From VXNE01 sp965261535 (lineage in GTDB: Bacteria > Pseudomonadota > Gammaproteobacteria > Pseudomonadales > Azotimanducaceae): a DNA stretch of 64,000 nt. Position numbers and translations under genes: made by a program. Positions 16,647 to 27,000 of the stretch are shown piece after piece; the first letter of the stretch is position 1, and every line of letters starts with the position of its first letter. The stretch is from assembly GCA_965261535.1 (NCBI GenBank), contig OZ253469.1, positions 4,526,001-4,590,000 of the forward strand. The letters run 5' to 3'. The notes beneath the pieces were generated by a model. The model worked only from the letters and a program-made list of their open reading frames with translations, had not been told where the DNA came from and did no database searches.

Positions 16647-17118
16647 GGGCGAATGGGAGTTCAAGGGCCATGGACGGCGTGTGCACGTGTTGGACTGTGT
16701 GACGAGGGCGTGGAAGGCCCATCGGCGAATGGCTGCCACGGCGGCCGAGTCCTTCGGCGTACTGATCGGGACCGTGTCGATGGACAGGGCGGAGGTTTGG
16801 ATCGAGGCGCTAACCACGCCGAAACGCTTGGATCGGGGATGGAGGCTGGGATTCGAAATGCGCGATCCCGGGCACGAGCAGGACGTCCGGAGGATGTTCG
16901 AGCGTTCGGGCCGACAACGCATCTACCTTGGGACCTGGCACACGCATCCCGAGCCCGTCCCTGGGCCGTCGCGGGTGGATAAACGGGATTGGGTGAAGTG
17001 CGTGCGGGCCAACCCCGGACGACCGTTAGTCTTTGTCGTAGTGGGGACCTCGGAGATAAGGCCGTTCGTTCGGATAAGGCGCGGCTTCAAGGCACTGGGG
17101 CGGAAGCCGGAACGATGA
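16639..17118 (+). CDS. cap3: CBASS Cap3, JAMM/MPN isopeptidase
   Basis: 159-residue zinc isopeptidase that removes Cap2-made conjugates and so restrains the system. JAMM residues are visible: Glu37 (AAESFGVLIG), then TWHTHPEPVPGPSRVDKRDW with His101, His103, Ser111 and Asp114. The start is a GTG at 16639, inside the last codons of cap2 (8-nt overlap). Normal length for the family and no missing catalytic residue. Confidence 0.9.
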   Translation: MAEGEWEFKGHGRRVHVLDCVTRAWKAHRRMAATAAESFGVLIGTVSMDRAEVWIEALTTPKRLDRGWRLGFEMRDPGHEQDVRRMFERSGRQRIYLGTWHTHPEPVPGPSRVDKRDWVKCVRANPGRPLVFVVVGTSEIRPFVRIRRGFKALGRKPER

Positions 17119-17191
17119 CGGTGGGTGAGCCGCCAGAGCACAACGAACATACATACTTTGTTGATTCGGCGATTGTTGCGGAAACTAGTTC

Positions 17192-18304
17192 GTGACGACC
17201 AAAGAGGTGGGAAGCGTGTTCAGCGGCTTGCTGCGGTTGGGCGAGAAATGGATCGACTGGATGCGCCAGCGACCGGTCGGAGTGACGTTGATCAAGTGCG
17301 GGTGCGTGTTGATCGGTCTTGTGGTCGGCGGCTGGGCATTGACGGGATGGGTGTCGTTCGATGGCAGGAAGCTGGCATTCGGTTTGGGAGAGGGCGATTT
17401 GCCGACCGTGGTGCTCGTGGTGGCGCTGATAGTGGGCGTTGGCTTGGTCGTCGGCGGAGGGGCATCGTTGTGTTTGGGTGCGTTCCGCGCGCGGACGGGG
17501 CGGGTGATTGTGATCGAGGTGCGCGGGCTACGCGATTGGGGTGGAAGCCGGTTGGAGAACGCTATCCCGCGTGAGATCAAGGGACAACGCGTGGTCGTGC
17601 GGGTGGACCTGCGACAAAAGGTGAAGGATGGCGTGATCGTCGAGCCTGGGGCAGCCTTGGAGAAACTTGGGGACTTGGCTGGCCAGATCAGGTTGCTTGA
17701 GGAAGGGGTGAGTTCGGGAGTGTCGACGATCGTCTATGGGGGCCTTTCGCCCGTGCCGTTCGCGTTCCTGACCGGGATGGTCCTCGATGACGAGGGTGAA
17801 GTCCTGGTGATGGACTGGGACAGGCACAACAGTCTATGGCGGGAGTTGAACGAACCGGACGATGGGGCGCGATTCGAGGAGACGGGACTGGACTCGGTGT
17901 ATGAAGGGACTGAAGAGGCGGCGCTAGTAGTGTCCGTTTCGTACCGGATCGGTGATGTGGCGGTGCGATGCACCGTGCCCGAGATACCCGTCGTGGAATT
18001 GAGATTGCCGCGTGGGAGTTCGGAGAGCCATTGGTCGGCGGCCAAGCAGGGAGTACTCGGAAGGGACTTTCTGCAAACCGTCGTGAGGTTGCGGGATTTG
18101 GGTATCACGCGTTTGCACCTGTTCTTGGCGGCGCCGAACAGCGTCGTGTTCCGATTCGGGCGACTTTACGACCGACGCAATCTGCCAGAGGTGATTGTTT
18201 ATCAGTACGAACAACGGCAGAAGCCGCCTTACCCTTGGGGCGTTCGAATGCCTTCGAGCGGCGAGACGCGCGGTGTGTTGTGGCGTCCCACCCTATTGGG
18301 GTGA
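17192..18304 (+). CDS. CBASS effector, two-TM protein with SAVED domain
   Basis: 370 residues. TM1 about 30-52 and TM2 about 71-97, separated by a short loop, anchor the protein. The remainder is a SAVED cyclic-oligonucleotide sensor, whose diagnostic end is ITRLHLFLAAPNSVVFRFG, VIVYQYEQ and PPYPWGV. Effectors of this build (Cap14-like) are thought to disrupt the membrane when the CD-NTase signal binds, killing the infected cell. Starts at a GTG (17192), 73 nt after cap3, with no strong Shine-Dalgarno; a second GTG six codons on is possible. Last gene of the operon. Confidence 0.85.
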   Translation: MTTKEVGSVFSGLLRLGEKWIDWMRQRPVGVTLIKCGCVLIGLVVGGWALTGWVSFDGRKLAFGLGEGDLPTVVLVVALIVGVGLVVGGGASLCLGAFRARTGRVIVIEVRGLRDWGGSRLENAIPREIKGQRVVVRVDLRQKVKDGVIVEPGAALEKLGDLAGQIRLLEEGVSSGVSTIVYGGLSPVPFAFLTGMVLDDEGEVLVMDWDRHNSLWRELNEPDDGARFEETGLDSVYEGTEEAALVVSVSYRIGDVAVRCTVPEIPVVELRLPRGSSESHWSAAKQGVLGRDFLQTVVRLRDLGITRLHLFLAAPNSVVFRFGRLYDRRNLPEVIVYQYEQRQKPPYPWGVRMPSSGETRGVLWRPTLLG

Positions 18305-18389
18305 GAATTCCCGCGTTATTTTTCAAAAGTTGCGTCGACCCTGACCAGTTTCCGAACGGGCAATACATGAATCTGATCTTGGTTGTGCG

Positions 18390-18650
18390 CGCGCCACGTT
18401 ACGCTCGGGTGTCAAACCGACTTGGTACTCGGCGAGCGGGGCGTCCACGACCGGAACTCCCCGTTGGACTTTGTCGAGGAACTGCCCGCGCATGTCGCGG
18501 CGTGCTCCCGGCCTCGTGCTGATTGGGCTTCCGTCGTTTAACGTCCACGGCGGTCGGGCGTTTCACGTCCAAGCCAGAGAAGCGGTCACGCGGCTGTCCG
18601 CGTCTCATCGCCCGCCACGGCCTGGAGCGGAAGACGTGCGCGTCCTTTGA
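18390..18650 (-). pseudogene. Decayed duplicate of the vsr end and EcoRII start
   Basis: The minus strand reads MRRGQPRDRFSGLDVKRPTA and later KPNQHEAGS, matching the N-terminus of the intact EcoRII-like gene (MKRGQLRDYFVGVGVKRLSA, SNQHEVGT) before the frame is lost. DNA around 18625-18650 (GAGCGGAAGACG, CTTTGAGAGC) likewise matches the end of vsr near 20080-20110. So the segment is a diverged partial copy spanning the vsr-endonuclease junction, left about 1.4 kb from the intact pair. Confidence 0.65.
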
Positions 18651-18689
18651 GAGCAGTCAGTGGAGAAACCGACAAGGCGACCCGCGCCG

Positions 18690-18787
18690 CGTTGTCGATG
18701 AGTTTGGGCGGGACACGGTCAAGGCATTGGTCAACTATGGCGTCTTCAGCGAGGGCTTCGACGCGCCGAAGACGCCGTATGCGGGGT
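18690..18787 (+). pseudogene. SF2 helicase fragment (motif V region)
   Basis: In one plus frame the DNA encodes DTVKALVNYGVFSEGFDAPK, the motif V region of SF2 helicases (VLTEGFDAP). It stops at the edge of the EcoRII-like gene. No other part of the helicase is seen nearby. A small remnant. Confidence 0.5.
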
Positions 18788-20014
18788 CTACCCGAGTTCG
18801 TGGGCGCCTACGTAGCGAATGAAGTCCCCGAGACTCCAGAGCCATGAGCGTTGGGCATCGTTGTAGGTTTCCTGTATCGAATGCGGCACGACGAGTTGTA
18901 GGTTCGAATTCGCCATCTGGGTCGTTTGCGACTCCGAAATTCCCGGCTCCAGTGTCAGAAGGTGCTTGCTCGGTATCTTGGCCGCTTCGGCGAGAACCTG
19001 CCGCCACCGGTCCTTGCAGGTCGACTTCGCTCCGAGCATCGCGAGCCACGCCGAGCCATCCTCGGGCGCGGCGCGATAGGCCTCCTTGCTGGGGAACAGG
19101 AAGTCCGGCCGTTGGTTGTTTTCGGTGATGGCACCCCGGACGTAGGCAATGGCGCGGGCCCGGAACACCGCCTCGATATGATGTTCCAGAGACTGTCCCA
19201 TGCGCGACTTCCTCCTGTTCTGGACGCTCAGCGAGAAGCGGATGAAGCCGTCTACATCCGTGGCACCGCCGTCGTCGCGGATCTCCTCGTCAAGACGCGC
19301 CGTGACAATCTTCCGCTCGAGCCGACGGAACAGGGATTCCTCGTGGCTGAGCCATGCCACCAGCGCCGTGTCCGGATCGTCCGCGGCCCTCGCGTCGGGA
19401 AGCGTGAGACGTGCGAGAGCTGAGAATTCGGCGGTGCTGGGGAATGCCAGGCCGAACCGGTCGATGATGGCGTCGAGGCGATCCGCGTCCGGCTCCTCGA
19501 ATTCGACGCCGATCTCGTCGAGGATGAAGCGGGCGGCAAAATCGAGCTCCGGCCCGTCGTCGGCAACCGCGCGCGACACGAACGACCGGCCTCGCGGGTG
19601 CAGGTCAAAAAGCCAGGAGAGCTGCCTCTCGCTGGTCGATCCCCCCGGCGCGACGATGAAGTACAGCAGCCGGTCGTTGGCCATGGCGAGGAACAGCGTG
19701 TCGCGCTCGTGCATGGCCTCCGTGACCGGATTGGAGGGGTAGTAGAGGCGCCATTCCGGCGCCCTTTGCGGTTGCAGCTCGCGCGTGTCGTAGTGGGTCG
19801 CGGTGCCCTCCGTGGTGAAACCGTCTTGGTCCCCGCCGAGCCAGACGTATACGACGCTGAAGGTTTCGCGCTGGACTTCGCCCAGGAACTGGCGGCGCAT
19901 TTCGCGCGTGGTCCCGACCTCGTGCTGGTTGGACCTCCGGGATTCGGCGTCCACAGCGCTCAGACGTTTCACGCCTACGCCTACGAAGTAGTCACGCAGT
20001 TGTCCGCGTTTCAT
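18788..20014 (-). CDS. EcoRII-like type IIE restriction endonuclease
   Basis: 408 residues, the usual size for the EcoRII family. An N-terminal effector-site domain (MKRGQLRDYFVGVGVKRLSA...) is followed by the C-terminal PD-(D/E)XK nuclease domain: RRKSRMGQSLEHHIEAVF, RPDFLFPSKEAY, and AMLGAKSTCKDRWRQVL carrying the catalytic Lys. Enzymes of this family cut CCWGG only when a second copy of the site is bound. That specificity is inferred here from the neighbouring cytosine methylase and Vsr. The ATG at 20014 (GTG at 20017 also possible) follows AAGGG and overlaps the end of vsr by 23 nt. The gene is intact. Confidence 0.87.
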   Translation of the reverse strand: MKRGQLRDYFVGVGVKRLSAVDAESRRSNQHEVGTTREMRRQFLGEVQRETFSVVYVWLGGDQDGFTTEGTATHYDTRELQPQRAPEWRLYYPSNPVTEAMHERDTLFLAMANDRLLYFIVAPGGSTSERQLSWLFDLHPRGRSFVSRAVADDGPELDFAARFILDEIGVEFEEPDADRLDAIIDRFGLAFPSTAEFSALARLTLPDARAADDPDTALVAWLSHEESLFRRLERKIVTARLDEEIRDDGGATDVDGFIRFSLSVQNRRKSRMGQSLEHHIEAVFRARAIAYVRGAITENNQRPDFLFPSKEAYRAAPEDGSAWLAMLGAKSTCKDRWRQVLAEAAKIPSKHLLTLEPGISESQTTQMANSNLQLVVPHSIQETYNDAQRSWLWSLGDFIRYVGAHELG

Positions 20015-20465
20015 CACCCTTCAGCCTCATTTCCGGTTTGTCGGACTCCAGCCACGCAGCGCACCGTTGTGCCACAGCGTTGAGCGGAAGACGCGTCCGT
20101 CCCTTGAGAGCGCATTCCCAGACGATCGCGACACGCCAGCCCGCACCTGCCAAGGCGAGGCGGCAATCGCGATCCCGGGCAATGTTCGAGGTGATTTTCT
20201 GCCGCCAGAAATCGCTGCGGGTGCCCGGCCACTTGAATAGGTGGCAGTCGTGGCCGTGCCAAAAGCAACCGTGAACAAAGATCACGGCCCTGTGCTTCCG
20301 GAACACCAGATCGGGCTTCCCGGGCAGGTTTTTGGCGTGAACGCGGAAGCGGAAGCCGCGCCGATGCAATGCGGAGCGGACCACCATCTCCGGCTTCGTA
20401 TTCTTGCCCCGGATTCGCGACATCATGCGACTTCGGACATCGGGCGTGACGATGTCGGGCGGCAT
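19992..20465 (-). CDS. vsr: Very short patch repair endonuclease
   Basis: 157 residues. Nicks DNA next to T:G mismatches that arise when 5-methylcytosine deaminates, so it protects sites methylated by the adjacent cytosine methylase. Family sequence throughout: MMSRIRGKNTKPEMVVRSAL, LPGKPDLVFRKHRAVIFVHG (catalytic Asp in KPDLVF), CFWHGHDC with the Zn-binding Cys/His residues, and VAIVWECALKG. Starts 3 nt after the methylase stop and overlaps the endonuclease gene, forming one leftward operon. Confidence 0.93.
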   Translation of the reverse strand: MPPDIVTPDVRSRMMSRIRGKNTKPEMVVRSALHRRGFRFRVHAKNLPGKPDLVFRKHRAVIFVHGCFWHGHDCHLFKWPGTRSDFWRQKITSNIARDRDCRLALAGAGWRVAIVWECALKGRTRLPLNAVAQRCAAWLESDKPEMRLKGDETRTTA

Positions 20466-20468
20466 GGA

Positions 20469-21728
20469 TCAGGTCGCGACGACAGGTTCCGGGAACAGGA
20501 ACTCGTTCTGACGTGCGGAGGGTAGTTCGCGGCCTTCCCTTGCGAGAAGCTCGGCGATGTGCGGCTTCATGAGCCGGGCGACGGCGCGAACGACGGGGAT
20601 GACCACGGCGTTGCCGAACTGGCGGTAGGCTTGGGTGTCCGATACCGGAATCCTGAAGTCCGACCCGCCGGGTCTGTCGAAACCCATCAGGCGGGCGCAT
20701 TCGCGCGGCGTCAGGCGACGGGGGCGCCGACGGCTCTGCTTGAGCAGTATCTCCGAACCGTCCTTGTAGTAGCGGGCAGAAAGGGTCCGGGCCACGTCGT
20801 CCGCGCCGAACAGCGAATAGCCGAATCCATTGCCGGCGCTGCGGTGCTTTTTCTTGTATTCCTGAAGGTAGTTCCACAGGTGCCGCGTGAGCGTGTATTT
20901 CGGGTCGACTTCGTTGTCCAAGATCGTCCTGAGTTTGGGCCCGGGACCTTCCGGTATCGCCAGTTGGTCGAAATCGAAGTCGGTCCGGTCGCGGAACCCG
21001 ACTATGAAGATTCTCTCGCGCTTCTGCGGAACCCACGGGGAGGAGTCGACGACATGCGTCGCTACCGTGTAGCCCAGTTCGCTTTCGAGCACATTTATGA
21101 TGGTCGAGAAGGTTCGGCCTCCGTCGTGCCCCCGGAGATTCTTGACGTTCTCCAGCAGGAAGGCCAACGGGCGGTGGTGATCGAGGATCTTTGCCAGATC
21201 GTAGAACAGCGTGCCCTGCGTATCGCACAGGAAACCGTGCGGACGGCCGAGCGCATTCTTCTTCGACACGCCCGCGATCGAGAACGGCTGGCAGGGGAAC
21301 CCCGCCAGCAGGACATCGTGATCCGGTACGTCGCCGGGCTTCTCCGCATACGGTCGTATGTCGCCGACGAAACGGTGGTCACTGTCTGCCGGTTCCGGGA
21401 AATTGGCGGTGTAGGTCTCCTTGCAGAATCGATCCCACTCGGAGGTGAACACACAACGCCCGCCGATTTCCTCGAACGGGCGGCGCAGTCCCCCGATCCC
21501 GGCAAACAGGTCGATGAAGGTGAAACCTTCCGGCCGGTCGACAGGGCACCGCGCGTTGGCGATCTCGCGCAGCTTCTCGATCTTAAGCCGGTCGACGCGC
21601 CGAGCCTCGCCGTTGATATAGCGCCGGACCGTCCTTGAGTTGACGCCCAGCAGGCCGGCGGCTTCGTCGATGCCCAGCCCGGCGCGAGTCATTAGCTGGG
21701 AGAACTCGTTGGAGCCACTCGCGTACAT
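20469..21728 (-). CDS. DNA (cytosine-5) methyltransferase, Dcm/M.EcoRII-like
   Basis: 419 residues. It methylates the carbon-5 of cytosine, most likely at the EcoRII-type site of its partner. An N-terminal HTH (GIDEAAGLLGVNSRTVRRYI) suits the autoregulation known for M.EcoRII. Motif I: FIDLFAGIGGLRRPFEEIG. Motif IV with catalytic Cys: GFPCQPFSIAG. Motif VI: FLLENVKNL. Motif VIII: PQKRERIFIVG. C-terminal motifs: RRLTPRECARLMGF and QFGNAVVIPVV. First gene of the leftward operon with vsr and the endonuclease. It is divergent from the DrmA/DrmB operon and could also provide host marking for it. Confidence 0.93.
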   Translation of the reverse strand: MYASGSNEFSQLMTRAGLGIDEAAGLLGVNSRTVRRYINGEARRVDRLKIEKLREIANARCPVDRPEGFTFIDLFAGIGGLRRPFEEIGGRCVFTSEWDRFCKETYTANFPEPADSDHRFVGDIRPYAEKPGDVPDHDVLLAGFPCQPFSIAGVSKKNALGRPHGFLCDTQGTLFYDLAKILDHHRPLAFLLENVKNLRGHDGGRTFSTIINVLESELGYTVATHVVDSSPWVPQKRERIFIVGFRDRTDFDFDQLAIPEGPGPKLRTILDNEVDPKYTLTRHLWNYLQEYKKKHRSAGNGFGYSLFGADDVARTLSARYYKDGSEILLKQSRRRPRRLTPRECARLMGFDRPGGSDFRIPVSDTQAYRQFGNAVVIPVVRAVARLMKPHIAELLAREGRELPSARQNEFLFPEPVVAT

Positions 21729-22047
21729 GCCGCATTCTCTGTGTCGATTTTGGACAATATGTCACGATTCAACCCAGGGCACAACCAAACATCCTGCGCC
21801 ATGCATGTTGCTGCGGTCTCTGCTAGGCTCGCGCGCTTGACTCGGTGGGGCTCCGGCAACGGTGCAGTGTGCATTCGACGGAACGAAGGTGCCAGCCCCG
21901 ACGCACGCCACAGGCCGCACTGCGCTGCGGGGTTTGCTCCGAGGCGAGACCGTCCGAGTCAAATTGGCCGGAAACTGAGCAGGTCGGGGGACACAACCGG
22001 CCGACCGCTCGCATGGGGCCGTAGTGCGGTACGGAGTGATATCAGGG
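21729..22047. promoter_or_regulatory. Divergent intergenic region between the EcoRII module and the DrmAB operon
   Basis: 319 bp without a recognisable gene, and the only place for the promoters of both operons. TTGAAT near the middle of the minus strand could be a -35 for the methylase. No strong consensus promoter or palindrome is visible. The HTH of the methylase is a plausible regulator here. Confidence 0.4.
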
Positions 22048-24000
22048 ATGACGCGTCCTGACGATGAACTGCAGCGAGAGCATATACGCAGCGCCGGAGC
22101 GGGCGCCCGTTTGCTCGTGGACGCGGGCCCCGGCACGGGCAAGACGGAGATGGCCGCTGTCCGGATGGCCGGCCTGGTACGGACGGGGCTCTCGCCCGGA
22201 CAACTGCTCGTCCTCAGCTTTTCCCGGAGCGCGGTACGGAACCTGACTAACCGGCTTGCACGCCTGGGGGGGACCGGCGATGCGGTCCTGGAGGAGCTGC
22301 GGCACGTATCGATCCGGACCTTCGACTCGTGGACGTTCCGAATGCTCAGGTTGTTCGGCCATGCCGTACCGGCCTTGCTGGCAAGAAGTCACGACGAGAA
22401 CATCGAGGAGCTGGGCGGTCTGATCAGGGGCAGGCAAGACGAGCGGCTCCGAACGCTGATAGGGGATCGGCGTCACCTGATTGTGGACGAATTCCAGGAC
22501 CTTCCGGGCGTTCGCGGCGAACTCGTCCTTGCTCTCCTTGACTTCTTGGCGCCACCGGGACAGCTAGGCACTGGATTCACCATTCTCGGAGATCCTGCAC
22601 AGGCGATCTACGGCTTCGCCGCGAGGGTGGAGGGGGGTATATTTCCGACGCCCACCGAGTACTGGCAGGAGGTGAAGGACGCATACGGTGCGGAACTGGA
22701 TGTCGTGACTCTCACGCACAATTTTCGGGCCGACAGACCGCTGGCGGATCTTGCCGCTTCGCTTAGACAGGTGTTACTTAGCCACAGAACCGACGACGAG
22801 AAGCTCCGGATTGTCCGGGAAAAGGTGGCCGAACTTCCCTTGTCGGCACACCCGGTCAATCGTTCTTGGCTCGACGACGGAGATTCGCGAAGCCGGGCAA
22901 TCCTCACGCGTACGAATGGCGAATCCCTGCGCGTGCTCACACATCTCTTCGGGACAGACGTCGAGGGAGGGGCAGCGCCGGTCCGCTTGCGGGCCGGCAA
23001 CGGCGCGTCCCTTCCTCCCGCCTGGATCGCGGCGCTGCTCAGCCGCCTCAGGTCGCCGGAACTCACACGGTCGCAGTTCGGCGTGATCCACGGCCACCTG
23101 AGCCGGGAGTGGGATGAAACGACGTGCCGGAGTCTGGGTCTGCCTCCGGAGGCAATGACTTGGTCAAGGTTGTGCACAGCCAGTGGCGCCCCGGAAGACG
23201 CGAGCCGCATCGCGGTTTCCGAGCTGCGGTCGCGACTGAACTGGCCCGACGCCTTTCCGGATGACCAGCTCGCGGGGGGAGACGGTCTCGTCGTGACCAC
23301 CATCCACCAGTCGAAGGGACTGGAGTTCGATGTCGTCACAGTACTGGATACGCCACGGAACGAGCAGGAATACAACGTCGCGGGCGCCGCGCCAAATGAT
23401 CCATCTGTCCTGGAAGAAGCTAAAGTTCACTATGTGGCGGTGACGCGGGCGGGCCGGAAACTCAATCGGGCGGATGGGAAGGCTCTGTACCAGGCACCGT
23501 GGACTTGGACGCTTGAGAGCGGCCGTGCACGCCTCTGCCACTGGCGGTACGGCTGGATGAACGTGGAGGTCGGGCTGGGTGGCGACCTCGACCCCTTCGG
23601 ATTCGTGGATCCCGATGTCCACGGCGGAAGCGATGCTGTCGCAACGCTCCAGGACTATCTGTTGCGGGGAGCGTGCACGCTGCAGGGACACAAGGTCATG
23701 CTCCTCAAGCGCGCAAACGATGGCAAGGCTGTTTGGGACATCCATGTGCAGACGTCCGACGGACCTGGGCTGCTCGTCGGGCGAACCGCTCCACAGATGA
23801 CCCTCGACCTGCTGGACATGTTATACGGGAGGGGCTACGCATTGCCGAACACGATCATGAACCTGCGCATCGCCGGCGTCGGAACGGTCACCTCCGAAGC
23901 CGAATTTCCGCTCGAGGAACCGTACCGCACAAGCAGGCTGTGGCTTGGTGTCAGCCTGTTCGGAACGGGCGACTTCAAGACTCACAGGAGGAAACGATGA
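22048..24000 (+). CDS. UvrD-like SF1A helicase of a DISARM-like operon
   Basis: 650 residues from the ATG at 22048 (MTRPDDELQREHIRSAGAGA); the frame is open to an upstream GTG at 22024. Walker A: VDAGPGTGKTEMAA near 24-37. Motif Ia region: VLSFSRSAVRNLTNRL. Walker B: IVDEFQDLPG near 145. Motif III: FTILGDPAQAIYGFA. Motif V: TTIHQSKGLEFDVVTVLD near 417. Motif VI: VHYVAVTRAGRKL. ATP-dependent 3'-5' unwinding or translocation is expected. The final 120 residues match nothing I recognise. It overlaps the next gene by ATGA, so it belongs to the same operon as the DrmA- and DrmB-like genes. Confidence 0.85.
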   Translation: MTRPDDELQREHIRSAGAGARLLVDAGPGTGKTEMAAVRMAGLVRTGLSPGQLLVLSFSRSAVRNLTNRLARLGGTGDAVLEELRHVSIRTFDSWTFRMLRLFGHAVPALLARSHDENIEELGGLIRGRQDERLRTLIGDRRHLIVDEFQDLPGVRGELVLALLDFLAPPGQLGTGFTILGDPAQAIYGFAARVEGGIFPTPTEYWQEVKDAYGAELDVVTLTHNFRADRPLADLAASLRQVLLSHRTDDEKLRIVREKVAELPLSAHPVNRSWLDDGDSRSRAILTRTNGESLRVLTHLFGTDVEGGAAPVRLRAGNGASLPPAWIAALLSRLRSPELTRSQFGVIHGHLSREWDETTCRSLGLPPEAMTWSRLCTASGAPEDASRIAVSELRSRLNWPDAFPDDQLAGGDGLVVTTIHQSKGLEFDVVTVLDTPRNEQEYNVAGAAPNDPSVLEEAKVHYVAVTRAGRKLNRADGKALYQAPWTWTLESGRARLCHWRYGWMNVEVGLGGDLDPFGFVDPDVHGGSDAVATLQDYLLRGACTLQGHKVMLLKRANDGKAVWDIHVQTSDGPGLLVGRTAPQMTLDLLDMLYGRGYALPNTIMNLRIAGVGTVTSEAEFPLEEPYRTSRLWLGVSLFGTGDFKTHRRKR

Positions 24001-27000
24001 ACGGCAAGCCTGATAACAGCGGAGAGCGTGCGGAGGTCATCCGCCTCGTGAGGGCGTTGCTGCTTGGTCCCCTCGCCGAGGACGAGACCATCGCGTCCGC
24101 GCCGGCGGATACATACCTTACCGGGATTCTCTGGCCGGAGGGCGCGCCGCTCGCTTCGATCGAGGATGACCAGCAGGATGGTGCTCCCGCAAACGAGGAC
24201 GGCGAGGCGGACGCGGGCGTGCCGGGTTACCGTACGGTGCGTCCCTGCACTATCGGGCTGACGTTTGCTGCGGATGCCGATGCTCCCGTCGTTGTTTCTT
24301 TGGGCTCGACCGCACGCTATGTGCCGGTGGAGGGGGAAACGCGGGAAGGCGAGGCATCCGGGCGGCACTGGCGGCGCGTGGCGCTGAACTACCGCCGCGA
24401 GATACCGCTCGACTGCCCGCCTAGGTGGTCGACGCACGATTTCCAGGGCCCCGACGGAAAGGCGGTTCACGATCCCGAACTGTGCCTGCACGTCAGGCGG
24501 CGGGTCGACGGAATGCGGCAGGTGATCACCGCTACGCTCATAAACAGGTCCGTGGAAACCGACGACAGGTCGCGGGACGAACTGTGCCTGTTCCAGGCGG
24601 GGCTGGAAGTGCGGGCGGCTGATCGAGAAGGCGCCGGCGCGATACGGGCGCGACCGGCGATCCTGTCTGCGGCCGCGGACGAAGACACCCGGTCGGCGGC
24701 GCTGCTGTACCGCGATGTCCGGGAGTACGCGGTGGGGCATGGCGTCGCGGCAAAGTGGGAACGCTCGGCGGCCGGCTCCGTGGATTGCGTGGGCACGACC
24801 TGGCTGCCCGAGGCAACCGTGAAAGGCACGATTGCCGCAGCGCATCCGATGTTGAGAGGATTCCTCGGCGATCACCCGAAGGCATTGAGAGCGTCCTGGC
24901 TCGCGCGTGCAGACAAGCGCGGCGAGGTAACCGGGGTTCTCAGGAGCTTTGTCGCGGAGTACGGCCGGTGGATCCGCGAAACCTTGGAGGCACGGCTCGC
25001 AGGTATCCCGGAAGGCATGCATGACGCCGCCGAGCGGAACCTGGCACTATGCGTGAAAGCCCGCCAGCGCATGAACCACGGGGTGGCGAGCCTGGAGCAG
25101 GACGACAACGCGTGGCGGGCATTCGTGCTCGCCAATATGGCCATGAACCGGCAAGCGGGGTACGACGCGAAGGGGGACCGAAAGGGAGCGCTCACCTGGA
25201 GACCCTTCCAGCTCGCGTACATGCTTCTGGTACTGCGTGGACTGGTCCGGCCCGACGATGACGATCGCGACTGCCTCGATCTTCTCTGGTTTCCGACCGG
25301 CGGCGGGAAGACGGAAGCGTATCTCGCGCTGACGGCGTTCCAGATTTTCTTCCGTCGGCTTGAGGACGCCGGTCGCCGCGATCGCGGCGGGGTGGATGTG
25401 CTCATGCGCTATACGCTGCGGCTGCTCACGGTGCAGCAGTTCCAGCGCGCGGCCTCGGTGATCTGTGCCTGCGACGCGATACGCCGCGAAAGAGACGACC
25501 TCGGAGACGCAGCGATATCCCTGGGTCTCTACGTCGGGGGCGAGGCGACGCCGAACCGCATCCGGGACGCCCGGGATGCGCTGCGCGAAGAGAAGAACGG
25601 TCTGGAGCCGCGCTCGACTCCCCGGCAACTCTTGGACTGTCCGGTGTGCGGGCATGAACTACCTCCGTCGGCCTATAACGAGGCGCGGGACGGCGCCGGT
25701 ATCGAAATCCGCTGCAAAAACCGGGATTGCGAAACCGCGGGGGAGGCGATTCCGGTACATACGGTCGACGATTACATCTACGCGTCGCCGCCGAGCCTGA
25801 TCATTGGGACGATCGACAAGTTCGCGCAACTGCCGCGACGCAACGACATCAGGGCCCTGTTCGGGCTGGATGGGGGACTTCGCCCCGGCCTCATCATCCA
25901 GGACGAACTGCACCTGATCTCGGGTCCCCTCGGCTCGATCGCGGGTCTATACGAAACGGTGATCGATCTCATTTGCACGGATGGCGGTATCCGTCCCAAG
26001 GTGATCGGGTCCACCGCGACGATCGGGCAGGCGGGCCGTCAGGTCCGTGCGCTGTTCGACCGGAACGTGCTGCAGTTTCCTCCTTCGGGATTCGATGCCT
26101 CGGATTCGTTCTTTGCGGTGCGCGACGAAGACGGGGCGGACCGGATCTATCTGGGACTCTCGTCTGCGGGTCGAAGTCCGAAGTTCGCGCTGCAGGCAAC
26201 GATGGCGGTCCTGCTGCAGATCGCGGGGCACCGCAAGGACGCGGGAGCCCCGGTCGACTTGCTGGACCCATTCTGGACGGCCGTCGTCTACTTCAACAGT
26301 CTGCGGGAACTGGGCGGCGCCCACGTGCTTGTACAGGATGACATCCCGCGTCACATGGCCTTCCTGGCAAGCAGGTTCGGCGATGCCGTCAGGCAGCTGG
26401 AGGCGGAGGCGATCGAGCTGAGCAGTCGTGTCGCATCCCGGGATCTTCCCGAACACCTGAACCAGTTGAATGTAGGCCTCTCCGGGACCGGCGCTGATCC
26501 GTTCGCCTCCTTGCCCCGGGATGTGGTGCTGGCTTCCAACATGATATCCGTCGGAGTGGATGTATCCCGGCTCGGCCTGATCCTGGTGAACGGGCAGCCG
26601 AAATCCACGGCCGAGTACATTCAGGCAAGCAGCCGGGTGGGACGTGGTCTGCACGGTCTCGTTGTGACCCTTTACAACTTCGGTCGCCCGCGGGACGTTT
26701 CGCATTTCGAACACTTTCTGGCTTATCACGGCGCGCTGTACCGCAACGTCGAGGCGACCAGCGTGACGCCGTGGGCTCCTCGCGCGCGCGACAAGGCCCT
26801 ACACGCCGTGGCCGCCGCCGCGGTGCGTCACCTTGTCGCGGACATGGACGACGAGGAAGCGGCAAGGGATTTCGATCCGTCGGACCCGGCAGTGCGGGCG
26901 GTGCTGGAGGCCATCGGCCACCGTGCCCGTTCCGCGTCGAACGACATCGAAGGCGACGACAGCGCTTCGGATCTGCAGGGGATTATCCGGAAGTGGGGCG

